The notes below the pieces were generated by a model that was given only the letters and a program-made list of their open reading frames with translations, was not told the DNA's origin and did not search any database. From an uncultured Clostridia bacterium (GTDB taxonomy: Bacteria; Bacillota; Clostridia; Oscillospirales; Oscillospiraceae): 46,406 nucleotides of DNA. This document shows positions 22,885 to 31,056 of this stretch, piece by piece. The stretch's first letter is position 1. Each line of letters opens with the position of its first letter. The stretch covers positions 1-46,406 of the forward strand of contig CAMCSE010000011.1 in NCBI GenBank assembly GCA_945877515.1. Direction: 5' to 3'. The position numbers were made by a program, and so were the translations under genes.

Positions 22885-23907
22885 TTGGATAAACAGCTTC
22901 TCGGCGCTTTCATCGCCGAAAACCGAAAGCGACAGGGCATGACACAGCAACAGCTGGCGCAGGTGCTGCATGTGACGGACAAAGCCGTCAGCAAGTGGGA
23001 ACGAGGGCTTAGCTACCCCGACGTGACCCTTCTGCAGCCGCTGGCGGCGGCGTTCCGCCTCCGTGTGGACGATCTGCTGACCTGCCGCGCCGGAGAAAGT
23101 GAGGAATATGTGAAATCTGATATGACCCCGGTATCCGAGCCGATCCCACCTGAACCCGCCGCGCCGGAGATCTCCCCCGCCGTTCAGGCAGTACTGGAGA
23201 TCACGGCGGAGAATCGCAGCCGCCATCTGAGCCGCCGCCGGTATATTGCCGCCATTGCTGCGCTGGCGCTGATACTGGCAGCTGTGCTGACCATCCTTCA
23301 GAGCAGCGGACGGCTGCTGAAGAAACACACCACATCGCCGGACGGTGCCATCACCCTGACCGTATATCGTGACCTTCTGGACAGAGGTACCTTCCGGATA
23401 CAGGCCGACCAAACTTTTTTTATGGAGGGTGCACGCTGTGAATTCTGTGGACGCGGCCCCGCCCTGCCGGTAACACGGCAGACGCTGACAGGTAGCCCCA
23501 CCGCCGTAGACAGTCTGCAATGGTCAGCGGACGGGCGGTATTTGCTGCTCTGTGGCCGTACCGGAAGCCGCGTGGCTCCGGCCTATATCCACCTGTGGGA
23601 TTTCACGTCCTACGATGAGAACGATCCCGCCCGCGAAACAGACCTTGCCACAGAAATTCTGGTAGCACTGGCAGGGTACGGTGATCCATCCGCCCCCACA
23701 GCACCGCTGCTGCCGTCGCTGCCCGGCGTAACAAAGAACACCTTCCTGCCCCATGTGACGCTGTCCAACGTCCACTGGCTGGAGAATGGGCAGCGGCTGG
23801 GCATGGCATATGGCTATAACGGCACCGACAGTACACGGCACAGCGGCACACTGACCTATGATGTCAGATCCGGCAGCATCACGTCTCTAACCGAGACACG
23901 GGAATAG
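22885..23907 (+). CDS. XRE-family regulator with membrane anchor and outer domain
   Basis: A 340-residue protein in three parts. Residues 5-66 are an XRE/Cro helix-turn-helix (MTQQQLAQVLHVTDKAVSKW), so it should bind DNA. Residues 67-118 are a Pro/Glu-rich linker and residues 119-138 one membrane helix (YIAAIAALALILAAVLTIL). The remaining 200 residues would lie outside the cell; they hold a CEFC pair (185-188) and strands such as LQWSADGRYLLLCG and VHWLENGQRLGM that resemble beta-propeller blades. I chose the TTG at 22885: the upstream GAGGTGATC is a near-perfect complement to the 16S tail with 6 bases of spacing, whereas the GTG at 22876 lies inside it. Target genes and signal are unknown. 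Confidence 0.85.
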   Translation: MDKQLLGAFIAENRKRQGMTQQQLAQVLHVTDKAVSKWERGLSYPDVTLLQPLAAAFRLRVDDLLTCRAGESEEYVKSDMTPVSEPIPPEPAAPEISPAVQAVLEITAENRSRHLSRRRYIAAIAALALILAAVLTILQSSGRLLKKHTTSPDGAITLTVYRDLLDRGTFRIQADQTFFMEGARCEFCGRGPALPVTRQTLTGSPTAVDSLQWSADGRYLLLCGRTGSRVAPAYIHLWDFTSYDENDPARETDLATEILVALAGYGDPSAPTAPLLPSLPGVTKNTFLPHVTLSNVHWLENGQRLGMAYGYNGTDSTRHSGTLTYDVRSGSITSLTETRE

Positions 23908-23952
23908 CGCTGTGAATACCGGTTCTATCTCTGCCGCTCGTATCCATACAAA

Positions 23953-23989
23953 AAGGCACCGTATGGCTGTTGAAGCCATACGGTGCCTT
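23953..23989. terminator. Strong bidirectional terminator
   Basis: A 16-bp perfect stem, AAGGCACCGTATGGCT with AGCCATACGGTGCCTT, around GTTGA, followed by CTCTGTTTTTT on the plus strand. It lies between the XRE gene and the convergent zinc-ribbon gene. Confidence 0.9.
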
Positions 23990-24012
23990 CTCTGTTTTTT
24001 GAAGCGAGTCGC

Positions 24013-24441
24013 TTACTCCTCGTCCTCATCGGCGTCATTCAGTGCGTTGGCCAGATCGCTCAGATCGAACTCCAGCTTTGTGCCGCAGTTGGGACACACC
24101 ACCTCGCCGTCCTCCAGAACGGACTCGTCGAAGTAGACTTCCTCCTCGCATTCGGGGCAAGTGGTCATGAAGCAGTCCTCTTCCTCGTCTTCATCGTCAT
24201 CCCACTCATCCTCGTCTTCCATCTCGTAGAGAGTCTCCTCCACGTCGGACAGGTCATCGCTGACGGCGTCCAGACCGTCCTCGATATCCACCATCTCGTC
24301 CTGCATGTCGGCAATTTCCTCCGCCATGTCGTCCAACACGTCGATGATGGCAGCAATCAGCTTGCCTTCCTTGCTCTCCGTGTCCAGTGTCAGGCCCTCG
24401 GCCAGACCCTTCAGATACGCTACCTTTTCAGAAATACCCAT
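24013..24441 (-). CDS. CD1247-like acidic protein with C-terminal zinc ribbon
   Basis: A 142-residue protein conserved in Clostridia. The N-terminal GISEKVAYLKGLAEGL, followed by SKEGKLIAAIIDVLDDMAEEI, is the CD1247-type domain. Residues 45-90 are a very acidic coiled-coil-like stretch with a DEDEWDDDEDEEED run. Residues 94-120 carry two CxxC pairs (CPEC and CPNC), a zinc ribbon. The ATG at 24441 is chosen because AAAGGAG is 7 bases upstream; the ATG six bases earlier is too close. It lies 64 bases after efp and probably shares its transcript. Function is unknown; the acidic rod plus zinc ribbon suggests a binding or scaffold role. Confidence 0.85.
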   Translation of the reverse strand: MGISEKVAYLKGLAEGLTLDTESKEGKLIAAIIDVLDDMAEEIADMQDEMVDIEDGLDAVSDDLSDVEETLYEMEDEDEWDDDEDEEEDCFMTTCPECEEEVYFDESVLEDGEVVCPNCGTKLEFDLSDLANALNDADEDEE

Positions 24442-24504
24442 GTGCATACTCCTTTCCTGAACAGTACGTCTCGGTTATGTCAAATGGTTTTATGAAAACA
24501 GCTT

Positions 24505-25071
24505 TTACTTGCAGCGGCCGATATATTCGCCGGTACGGGTGTCGATGGTGATCTTGTCGCCGATGTTGATGAACAGAGGCACCTTCACCTCGGCGCCGGT
24601 CTCCACGGTGGCGGGCTTCAGGGTGTTGGTGGCGGTGTTGCCGGCCAGACCCGGCTCCGTCTCGGTGACCTCCAGATCCATGAAGTTGGGGCACTCCAGA
24701 CCGAACACATTGCCCTTATAGCTCAGCACCTTGCACACGGTGTTCTCGGTGATGAAGCGGAAGGCGTCGCCCAGCAGATCCTTGCCCAGAGGCACCATGT
24801 CGAAGGTCTCCTGGTCCATGAAGTAATACAGGTCGCCGTCATTGTAGCTGTACGCCATGTCCTTGCGCTCCACGAACGCTTCCTCAAACTTGGCGGTGGG
24901 GTTGAAAGAGGTCTCGGTCACAGCGCCGGTCACGATGTTCTTCATCTTGGTACGGACGAAGGCCGCGCCCTTGCCGGGCTTGACGTGCTGGAACTCCACG
25001 ACCTGCATGACCTTGCCGTCCATCTCGAAGGTCTTGCCGTTTCTGAAATCACCGGCGGTAATAGTTGCCAT
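24505..25071 (-). CDS. efp: Elongation factor P
   Basis: A 188-residue EF-P, which rescues ribosomes stalled at polyproline. It has the three-domain form: an N-terminal KOW-like domain with the exposed loop VKPGKGAAF (Lys34, the usual modification site), an OB domain ([15 protein letters not shown]) and a C-terminal OB domain ending [20 protein letters not shown]. The upstream in-frame sequence to 25137 has no ribosome binding site, while the ATG at 25071 follows GGAGG by 7 bases. It has its own promoter downstream of the Xaa-Pro peptidase gene, a pairing frequent in Firmicutes. Confidence 0.97.
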   Translation of the reverse strand: MATITAGDFRNGKTFEMDGKVMQVVEFQHVKPGKGAAFVRTKMKNIVTGAVTETSFNPTAKFEEAFVERKDMAYSYNDGDLYYFMDQETFDMVPLGKDLLGDAFRFITENTVCKVLSYKGNVFGLECPNFMDLEVTETEPGLAGNTATNTLKPATVETGAEVKVPLFINIGDKITIDTRTGEYIGRCK

Positions 25072-25151
25072 ATTGATATTCCTCCCATATAATGAGGGAA
25101 CATCACGATTCCCTCGAATAAAATAAATTTCGGCCATAAAAAGCCTTATCT

Positions 25152-25180
25152 ATTTTACATGATGCTGTATTATTTGGCAA
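25152..25180 (-). promoter_or_regulatory. Sigma-A type promoter for efp
   Basis: On the minus strand, TTGCCA, 17 bases, TAAAAT. It lies between the peptidase stop and efp. Confidence 0.65.
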
Positions 25181-25222
25181 GTGCTTTACCGTATTTTTTG
25201 CCAAAAAAGCGAAATTATTTAT

Positions 25223-26284
25223 TCACAGCACCAGCAGCGCCTTGGGCGCTTTGGTGATGACCTGGGCGCCGTCCGGCCGCAGGATCATCACGTCCTCGAT
25301 CCGGACGCCGAATTTGCCGGGAAGATAGATGCCCGGCTCGGCGCTGACCACCGCGCCGTCCGGCATAGGCTTGTCATTGCCGGGAGCGGCGTTGGGGGCT
25401 TCGTGGATATCGATACCCAGGCTGTGGCCAAAGCTGTGGCCGAAATAGACGCCGTAGCCTGCGTCCTGAATGACCTTGCGGGCCGCGCCGTCAATCACCG
25501 CGCCGGTAACACCGGCCTTGGCGGCGGCGATCCCTGCCAGCTGGGCCTGCAATACGATATCGTAGACGTTCCGCATCTCGTCACTAGGCCGGCCCAGCGC
25601 CACGGTGCGGGTCATATCGCTGCAATATCCCTTATAGACGCAGCCGAAATCCATGGTGATAAAGTCCCCCTCCCGCACCTTTCGCATACCGGGCACGGCG
25701 TGGGGCATGGAGCCGTTGGGGCCGGAGGCCACAATGGTATCAAAGGCGGTCTTTTCCGCACCGGCGGACACCATCAGATAGTTGAGCCGGGCGGCAATCT
25801 CCTTCTCCGTCATGCCGGGGCGGATCTCTTTGAGGATCTGCTCCAGCGCGCCCTCGGCGATCCGCTGGGCGGCGGTCATGCAGGACAGCTCCTCCTCGTC
25901 CTTGCTGCCCCGCAGCTCCGTCATCAGCGACGAGGCGGGCGTCAGGGTACAGTGGAGCTTTTCGCTGTATACGGCGTGCTCCGCCACGGTCATGCGCTGC
26001 TCCTCAAAGCCTGCCTTTTCCGCGCCGGCCTCCGCCAGCGCCTCGTTGATCAGGGCGGAAAACGGCTTTTCCCGGCTGACCTCCCGGATCACGGCAGCGT
26101 CGCCGATGGCCTTGTCCGCCGCCTCGGTATAGCGGCTGTCGGTAAAATACCAGCTTCCCCTGCGGGTCACCAGCGCTATGCCCTCGCCCATAAAGCCGGT
26201 GGCGTAATAGCAGTTGGCCTCGCTGGTCAGCAGTATGGCGTCCAATCCGTCCAGATGGGCGGCAATATGTTCCAGATGGTTCAA
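25223..26284 (-). CDS. Xaa-Pro peptidase, M24 family
   Basis: A 353-residue cytoplasmic metallopeptidase that removes N-terminal residues next to proline. The M24 dinuclear metal ligands are all present: Asp212 (TMDFG), Asp223 (YCSDMTRT), His287 (GHSFGHSLGIDIHE), Glu316 (SAEPGIY) and Glu330 (GVRIEDV). I assign the TTG start at 26284. It overlaps the yqeG stop as TTGA, has GGAGGGG 5-6 bases upstream, and yields the normal family N-terminus and length. The frame continues further upstream but is only the antisense of yqeG coding. Translation is probably coupled to yqeG. Next to efp the usual name is pepP or ypdF/yqhT. Confidence 0.92.
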   Translation of the reverse strand: MNHLEHIAAHLDGLDAILLTSEANCYYATGFMGEGIALVTRRGSWYFTDSRYTEAADKAIGDAAVIREVSREKPFSALINEALAEAGAEKAGFEEQRMTVAEHAVYSEKLHCTLTPASSLMTELRGSKDEEELSCMTAAQRIAEGALEQILKEIRPGMTEKEIAARLNYLMVSAGAEKTAFDTIVASGPNGSMPHAVPGMRKVREGDFITMDFGCVYKGYCSDMTRTVALGRPSDEMRNVYDIVLQAQLAGIAAAKAGVTGAVIDGAARKVIQDAGYGVYFGHSFGHSLGIDIHEAPNAAPGNDKPMPDGAVVSAEPGIYLPGKFGVRIEDVMILRPDGAQVITKAPKALLVL

Positions 26285-26796
26285 GCGATCCCCTCCCCGT
26301 CTTTTTCCCGTGCCATAGCCTTGAAGGGAGCCTGCATGGCGTGCAGCACCTTCTGCCACGGCGTTACCGCGCCGCCTGCCGGCTCCACCATCAACGCGGT
26401 GACGCCGGACAGATTGGCCGCCAGCACGTCCGTCAGCAGCTTGTCGCCCAGCATGGCCGTTTCGCCGACGGTCACGCCCGCCTTGTCCATGGCCCGGCGC
26501 AGCCCCTTTGGCAGCGGTTTTTGAGCGTGGCCCACATAGTCGATACCCAGTTGACGGCAAAACTCGTTCACCCGCTTGCCGCTGCGGTTGTTAGAGAGGA
26601 TCATCACCGTGATCCCCGCCGCTTTCAGCCGGTCGATCCACGGCTTTACGCCCTCCGGCGGCGTTTTCACGGACTTGGGCGCCAGCGTATAGTCCAGATC
26701 GCACAGCAGCAGCCGAATACCCTTTTTTTGCAACAGCTCCGGCGTTACGTTGTCATAGGCCGCCAGCAAGCGGTCAGGCCGCAGGGAAACACGCAT
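26281..26796 (-). CDS. yqeG: YqeG-family HAD phosphatase
   Basis: A 171-residue cytoplasmic HAD-superfamily phosphatase. Motif I is DLDYT (nucleophile Asp in LLLCDLDYTLAP), motif II is ILSNN, motif III is the lysine of AQKPLPKG, and motif IV is GDKLLTDVLAAN. These match the YqeG/HAD-IIIA group of Firmicutes; B. subtilis yqeG also lies in an operon with yqeH and similar genes. The substrate is not established. I chose the ATG at 26796 after GGAGAGGAG, because the ATG 14 codons earlier lies beside the promoter. It overlaps the TTG start of the peptidase gene by 4 bases. Confidence 0.92.
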   Translation of the reverse strand: MRVSLRPDRLLAAYDNVTPELLQKKGIRLLLCDLDYTLAPKSVKTPPEGVKPWIDRLKAAGITVMILSNNRSGKRVNEFCRQLGIDYVGHAQKPLPKGLRRAMDKAGVTVGETAMLGDKLLTDVLAANLSGVTALMVEPAGGAVTPWQKVLHAMQAPFKAMAREKDGEGIA

Positions 26797-26828
26797 ATCT
26801 CCTCTCCCTTTCTCATAGGATTTTGTGT

Positions 26829-26857
26829 AGTATACCATTTTTCACCTGAAAAAACAA
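26829..26857 (-). promoter_or_regulatory. Sigma-A type promoter for yqeG-peptidase
   Basis: On the minus strand, TTGTTT, 17 bases, TATACT with TGG before the -10. It starts in the gap shared with the divergent gene at 26870. Confidence 0.7.
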
Positions 26858-26869
26858 GGGGGCGGGGTC

Positions 26870-27604
26870 ATGCAGTTCTATCTGGCGGCGGGCATAGGCG
26901 ACACGCTGCCCCGGGGCCGGTTTCGACCGGTGCGGGCGGCCTACCGGCTGGGACCGCGGCTGCTGTCGGCCGTGGGAAACGCACCGGTACAGGGCGGGCT
27001 GATGCTGGTGGGCGACAGCCGGGAGTGCGGCAGTTCCGACGTGCTGGCCCGGGACATCATGCGGGAGTGTCTGCGGCGAAAATATGACGGTGTGGTGCTG
27101 GATTGGTACCATAACGGGGCTGATCGGGGTACATTAACGGCCCGAATCGGGCAATTATGCGCCCAATACGGCTGCCGCCTTTTCGTTCCGGAGCCGTACG
27201 CCGCCTATGCGGCTCACGCTACGGTACTCATCAACACGGCTGTGACAAACGGAACGCTGAAAGGCTATCTCCACGATGCAGTACGGCGCTTCGGCGCATC
27301 CCGCATCGCGCTGGATCTGGAGCGGCTGCGGCTGGATTTCACGCTGCCCCACTCCTCCAATATCCGCCGCCCGCTGTCCGCGCCGGAGCTGCGGCGGCTG
27401 AAGGAGGGAAAACCGGTGTATGATTCTCAGGAGTTATGTGCCCGGTACTTCAACTACCGTTCGGGAAACGACAACCACTATGTGCTGTTTGACGATGCCC
27501 GTACCCTGCGGGCCAAAGCCTCCATCGCGGAAAACATGGGGATCCGGGAGGGGTTTTTCATGCTGCCGGAGGTGGTGGACATCGCCGGGGAACTGCTGGG
27601 ATAG
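26870..27604 (+). CDS. Protein of unknown function, possible TIM-barrel fold
   Basis: A 244-residue soluble protein; I do not recognise the family with certainty. GGGGGCGGGG precedes the ATG by a few bases. Alternating strand/helix periodicity (GLMLVGD, DGVVLDWYHNG, CRLFVPEPYA, ATVLINTAVTNG, RIALDLERLRLDF, HYVLFDDAR, GFFMLPEV) is what a beta/alpha barrel looks like. The VVLDWYH and ALDLERL strands loosely recall the catalytic strands of GH18-like proteins, although no DxxDxDxE motif is present. There is no signal peptide. The gene is alone, divergent from yqeG, with its own terminator. An enzyme-like or degenerate glycosidase-like role is only a guess. Confidence 0.75.
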   Translation: MQFYLAAGIGDTLPRGRFRPVRAAYRLGPRLLSAVGNAPVQGGLMLVGDSRECGSSDVLARDIMRECLRRKYDGVVLDWYHNGADRGTLTARIGQLCAQYGCRLFVPEPYAAYAAHATVLINTAVTNGTLKGYLHDAVRRFGASRIALDLERLRLDFTLPHSSNIRRPLSAPELRRLKEGKPVYDSQELCARYFNYRSGNDNHYVLFDDARTLRAKASIAENMGIREGFFMLPEVVDIAGELLG

Positions 27605-27623
27605 CGGCAAAGCAGGTGCGGCC

Positions 27624-27650
27624 CCTTTCTGCTGCCAAGCAGCAGAAAGG
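27624..27650 (+). terminator. Terminator after the 26870-27604 gene
   Basis: A 10-bp perfect stem, CCTTTCTGCT with AGCAGAAAGG, extendable by a GC/GC pair inside, followed by TTTGCTTT. Confidence 0.75.
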
Positions 27651-27677
27651 TTTGCTTTCCTCTATCTGCAAAAAAAT

Positions 27678-27697
27678 CGCCACCCGATCGGGTGGCG
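27678..27697 (-). terminator. Terminator after rpsU
   Basis: CGCCACCC-GATC-GGGTGGCG, followed on the minus strand by a run of Ts (plus-strand A-run at 27670-27676). GTTTCTTT on the other side could act as a weaker tail in the plus direction. Confidence 0.85.
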
Positions 27698-27708
27698 GTT
27701 TCTTTACA

Positions 27709-27894
27709 TTAATAGTAACGCTTATTACGGTTCTTGCGGGCAGCCTCGGACTTCTTGCGGCGCTTGACACTGGGGCTTTCATAGCACTCTCTGCGACGCA
27801 CCTCGGCAACAATACCGGCCTTAGCGCAGCTTCTCTTGAAACGCTTCAGCGCGCTATCCAGAGATTCGCCTTCCTTGACATGAATTTCGGACAT
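27709..27894 (-). CDS. rpsU: Ribosomal protein S21
   Basis: A 61-residue very basic small-subunit protein. [20 protein letters not shown] is the S21 opening, followed by [22 protein letters not shown] as the basic tail. Length is normal. The ATG follows GGAGGGAGGG. It is a single-gene unit with a consensus promoter and its own terminator. S21 helps the 30S subunit in translation initiation. Confidence 0.97.
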   Translation of the reverse strand: MSEIHVKEGESLDSALKRFKRSCAKAGIVAEVRRRECYESPSVKRRKKSEAARKNRNKRYY

Positions 27895-27974
27895 CTATTT
27901 TCCCTCCCTCCGATGCACCCGGCTTGATCCAGAGTGCTCTTTAAGAGTCATACAGGCATGACTTAACGAATGAT

Positions 27975-28003
27975 ATTATACTGACTCCCCTGTATCTTGT
28001 CAA
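27975..28003 (-). promoter_or_regulatory. Consensus sigma-A promoter for rpsU
   Basis: On the minus strand, perfect TTGACA, 17 bases, perfect TATAAT. The leader before rpsU is about 75 bases. Confidence 0.9.
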
Positions 28004-28035
28004 GGGATTTTTTCACAAATTCCCGCAAAAGGGCG

Positions 28036-28065
28036 AAAAAGAGGGACGGTAAACGCCCCTCTTTT
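28036..28065 (-). terminator. Terminator after leuS
   Basis: On the minus strand AAAAGAGGG pairs with CCCTCTTTT around an 11-base loop and is followed by Ts. It begins 8 bases after the leuS stop. Confidence 0.75.
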
Positions 28066-28073
28066 CGGAATCA

Positions 28074-30581
28074 TTACTTGGCGGGCTTGACGATCAGGTT
28101 AATGAGCTTGTTCTTCACCAGAATGGTCTTGACAATAGCCATACCGTCAATGGCCTTGCGTACCTTCTCCACCGCCTTGACGGCCTCCATAACGGTCTGC
28201 TCGTCGCTGTCCACAGGCACATTGATGGTGCCCTTCAGCTTACCGTTGACCTGAACCGCCATCTCCACGTTGGCGTCGATGGTCTTGGCTTCATCATAAG
28301 CAGGCCAGGACATCTGCATGGCCATCTTGCCGTTCTTGGCGGCAAAGCCGGTCAGCTCCCACATCTCCTCCACCATATGGGGCGCGAAGGGGGACAGCAT
28401 CAGCATCAGCATGGACAGGTCGCCCTTGGTCAGGCCGTTGGCGTAGAAGGCGTTGACCATCGCCATCAGGGCCGCAATGGCGGTGTTCATCTTCAGCTCG
28501 TCGATATCGCTTGTGACCTTCTTGATGGTCTTGTGGATAATGGACTCGTTCTTGGCGGAGATCTCGTCACTGTCGGCGGCCAGCTCCATCAGGTTCCAGC
28601 AGCGGTCCAGGAACTTCTTGCAGCCGCGGACGGCGTTGGTGGACCAGGTGGCGGTTTTTTCAAAGTCGCCGATGAACATGATATACAGGCGCAGCGTATC
28701 GGCGCCGAACTCCTTCACCACGTCGTCGGGGTTCACCACGTTGCCCAGAGACTTGGACATCTTCACGGAGGGGCGCAGGGCCAGGCTGCCGTGGAGCCGG
28801 ACCAGCTCCTCCTTCTCGGCCTCGGTCTTGGCGTTGCCCACATAGTAGGGATTCTCGCCCAGGATCATGCCGTGGCTGGTACGTTTGGCGTACGGCTCCT
28901 TGGTGTGTACCACGCCGATATCGTACAGGAACTTATGCCAGAAGCGGGAGTACAGCAGATGCAGGGTGGTGTGCTCCATGCCGCCGTTGTACCAATCCAC
29001 GGGGCCCCAGTATTCCTCGGCTTCCTTGGACACCAGTTCCTTGTCGTTGTCGGGATCCATATAGCGCAGGAAGTACCAGCTGGAACCGGCCCAGTTGGGC
29101 ATGGTGTCCGTCTCGCGCTTGGCCGGTCCGCCGCAGCAGGGGCAGGTGGTGTTGACCCAATCGGTCATGCGGGCCAGCGGGCTCTCGCCGTCGTCGGTAG
29201 GCTCATAGGCCTCCACCTCAGGCAGCACCAGCGGCAGCTGATCCTCGGGGATGGGCACCCAGCCGCACTTCTCGCAGTTGACCAGAGGGATCGGCTCACC
29301 CCAATAGCGCTGGCGGGAGAACACCCAGTCACGCAGCTTGTAGTTGACCTTCTCCTTGCCGAAGCCCTGTTCCACCACATACTTCTTCATGGCGGGGATG
29401 GCCTCGCGGACGGTCATGCCGTTGAGGAAGCCGGAGTTGACCATAACGGCGCTGTCGTCCTTGGCCACAAAGGCCTCCTTGGTCACGTCGCCGCCGGCCA
29501 CCACCTCGATGATGGGCAGGCCGAACTTGGTGGCGAACTCCCAGTCGCGCTGGTCGTGGCCGGGCACGCCCATGACGATACCGGTACCGTAGCCCATCAG
29601 GACGTAGTCGGACACGAACATAGGCAGCGGCTTATGGGTGACGGGATTGATGACCTCCACGCCCTCCAGACGGACGCCGGTCTTGTCCTTGTTCAGCTCG
29701 CCGCGCTCGAAATCGGACTTGCGGGCGGCCTCGGCCTGATAGGCCTCCACCTCCGCCCGGTTGGGGATCTGGGGCAGCCACTTCTTCAACAGGGGATGCT
29801 CCGGAGAGATGACCATATAGGTGGTACCGAACAGGGTGTCGGCACGGGTGGTGTAAACGGTGACGTCATCGCCCATGTTGGTCTTGAAGGTGATGTCCGC
29901 ACCGGTGGAGCGGCCGATCCAGTTCTTCTGCTGGGTCTTGACGCGCTCGATATAGTCCAGATCGTCCAGATCGTCGATCAGGCGCTGGGCATACTTGGTG
30001 ATGCGCAGCATCCACTGGCTCTTTTCCTTCTGCACCACTTCGCCGCCGCAGCGCTCGCACACGCCGTTGACGACCTCCTCGTTGGCCAGCACCACCTTGC
30101 AGCTGGTGCACCAGTTGACGGCCATAGTGGCCTTATAGGCCATGTCGTGCTTGAACAGCTGCAGGAAGATCCACTGGGTCCACTTGTAGTATTCCGGGTC
30201 GGAGGTATTGACGCAGCGGTCCCAGTCAAAGCCGTAGCCCAGCATTTTCAGCTGACGGGTGAAATTGGCGATGTTATCGCGGGTAACAATGGCAGGATGA
30301 ATGTGGTTCTTGATGGCGTAGTTCTCCGTGGGCAGACCGAAGGCGTCGTAGCCGATGGGGAACAGAACATTATAGCCTTCCATGCGCTTTTTGCGGGTCA
30401 CGATGTCGATGGCCGTGAAGGGGCGGGGATGGCCCACATGCAAGCCCTGCGCGGAGGGGTAGGGGAACTCGATCAGGCCGTAGAACTTCGGCCGAGGATC
30501 GCCGGTGACGGCGCGGTAGGGCTTGGTTTTTTCCCAATTGTCCTGCCATTTCTTTTCAATGGCCGCAAAATCGTAATTCAT
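28074..30581 (-). CDS. leuS: Leucyl-tRNA synthetase
   Basis: An 835-residue class I aminoacyl-tRNA synthetase that charges tRNA-Leu. The N-terminal catalytic HIGH-type motif is HVGH (YPSAQGLHVGHPRPFT). The KMSKS loop is intact (KMSKSLGNVVNPDD). The CP1 editing region (about 220-420) holds GTGIVMGVPGHDQRDWEFA, the hydrolysis signature. A zinc-ribbon-like CTSCKVVLANEEVVNGVCERC and a second CEKCGW...CPCC group are present, as in many LeuRS. Anticodon-binding and C-terminal domains complete it. I chose the ATG at 30581 after AAAGGAG. The upstream T-box RNA gives independent support. Confidence 0.98.
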   Translation of the reverse strand: MNYDFAAIEKKWQDNWEKTKPYRAVTGDPRPKFYGLIEFPYPSAQGLHVGHPRPFTAIDIVTRKKRMEGYNVLFPIGYDAFGLPTENYAIKNHIHPAIVTRDNIANFTRQLKMLGYGFDWDRCVNTSDPEYYKWTQWIFLQLFKHDMAYKATMAVNWCTSCKVVLANEEVVNGVCERCGGEVVQKEKSQWMLRITKYAQRLIDDLDDLDYIERVKTQQKNWIGRSTGADITFKTNMGDDVTVYTTRADTLFGTTYMVISPEHPLLKKWLPQIPNRAEVEAYQAEAARKSDFERGELNKDKTGVRLEGVEVINPVTHKPLPMFVSDYVLMGYGTGIVMGVPGHDQRDWEFATKFGLPIIEVVAGGDVTKEAFVAKDDSAVMVNSGFLNGMTVREAIPAMKKYVVEQGFGKEKVNYKLRDWVFSRQRYWGEPIPLVNCEKCGWVPIPEDQLPLVLPEVEAYEPTDDGESPLARMTDWVNTTCPCCGGPAKRETDTMPNWAGSSWYFLRYMDPDNDKELVSKEAEEYWGPVDWYNGGMEHTTLHLLYSRFWHKFLYDIGVVHTKEPYAKRTSHGMILGENPYYVGNAKTEAEKEELVRLHGSLALRPSVKMSKSLGNVVNPDDVVKEFGADTLRLYIMFIGDFEKTATWSTNAVRGCKKFLDRCWNLMELAADSDEISAKNESIIHKTIKKVTSDIDELKMNTAIAALMAMVNAFYANGLTKGDLSMLMLMLSPFAPHMVEEMWELTGFAAKNGKMAMQMSWPAYDEAKTIDANVEMAVQVNGKLKGTINVPVDSDEQTVMEAVKAVEKVRKAIDGMAIVKTILVKNKLINLIVKPAK

Positions 30582-30622
30582 GATTGCTTCTCCTTTGTAT
30601 CGTCCATAAAATTTTTTCAAAA

Positions 30623-30927
30623 CAAAAGCCCCTGACCTCTTCTGAGGTCAGGGGCGCAAATGCGCGGTACCACCCTGTGCATGGCCGCGCGTTGCCGCGT
30701 CGGCCCTCACCAGCCCTTCACAATCAAAGGGCTTCGCCGGTAACGGGGCGCGTCCGTCCCGCCCTGTTCAGGCGGAAAGCTCCGGGGCCAGTATCACGGA
30801 ACGCTCCCACCGGCTCGCACCACAACCGCCGGCTCTCTTCAGGTGAACGGATCTCCGCTTTTTTCCCATCATTGCTGTGTTTCTGGTATCTTCTCGTTTG
30901 CTGTGCTTTTTTACTTTGCAAAACATT
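30623..30927 (-). ncRNA. T-box leader of leuS
   Basis: A roughly 300-base leader between a consensus promoter and leuS. The minus strand carries the T-box core GGGTGGTACCGCGC (30676-30663), where uncharged tRNA's CCA end binds. It also has an upstream GAAGAGAGCC...GGTGCGAGCC block typical of the linker before stem III, and the downstream terminator hairpin. When tRNA-Leu is uncharged, the antiterminator should form and leuS be transcribed. I could not place the specifier codon with confidence. Confidence 0.93.
30628..30655 (-). terminator. T-box terminator hairpin
   Basis: On the minus strand a 12-bp perfect stem, GCCCCTGACCTC with GAGGTCAGGGGC, around AGAA, then TTTTGTTTT. It is the regulated terminator of the T-box. 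Confidence 0.92.
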
Positions 30928-30933
30928 GCTCAC

Positions 30934-30962
30934 ATTGTACCCACTTTCCCGCCGTTTGTCAA
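30934..30962 (-). promoter_or_regulatory. Sigma-A promoter for leuS
   Basis: On the minus strand, perfect TTGACA, 17 bases, TACAAT. The start, about 30927, is the beginning of the T-box leader. Confidence 0.85.
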
Positions 30963-30970
30963 GGGATTTT

Positions 30971-30998
30971 CACCCCGGAAGTACATCTTTCATACAAT
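30971..30998 (+). promoter_or_regulatory. Possible sporulation (mother-cell sigma) promoter
   Basis: CATACAAT at 30991-30998 with CACC 16 bases upstream resembles the sigma-K pattern (AC, 16-17 bases, CATA). The -10 also fits sigma-E. No sigma-A -35 is present at the right spacing. The genes downstream look like spore-cortex genes, which fits. It overlaps nothing coding. Confidence 0.35.
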
Positions 30999-31056
30999 GG
31001 AGCGTACCAATATCAACGGCGGCGCAGTCCGCGCCGTCAGACAGGAGGTCTTTTTC

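Noticed and set aside
25181-25222. A terminator between the Xaa-Pro peptidase gene and efp.
   Set aside because: Only a weak, imperfect hairpin around the T-rich stretch is present, so read-through into efp cannot be excluded and no terminator is annotated.
28377-30635. A 752-residue plus-strand open frame opposite leuS.
   Set aside because: It is a shadow of leuS, without any recognisable domain or start signal.
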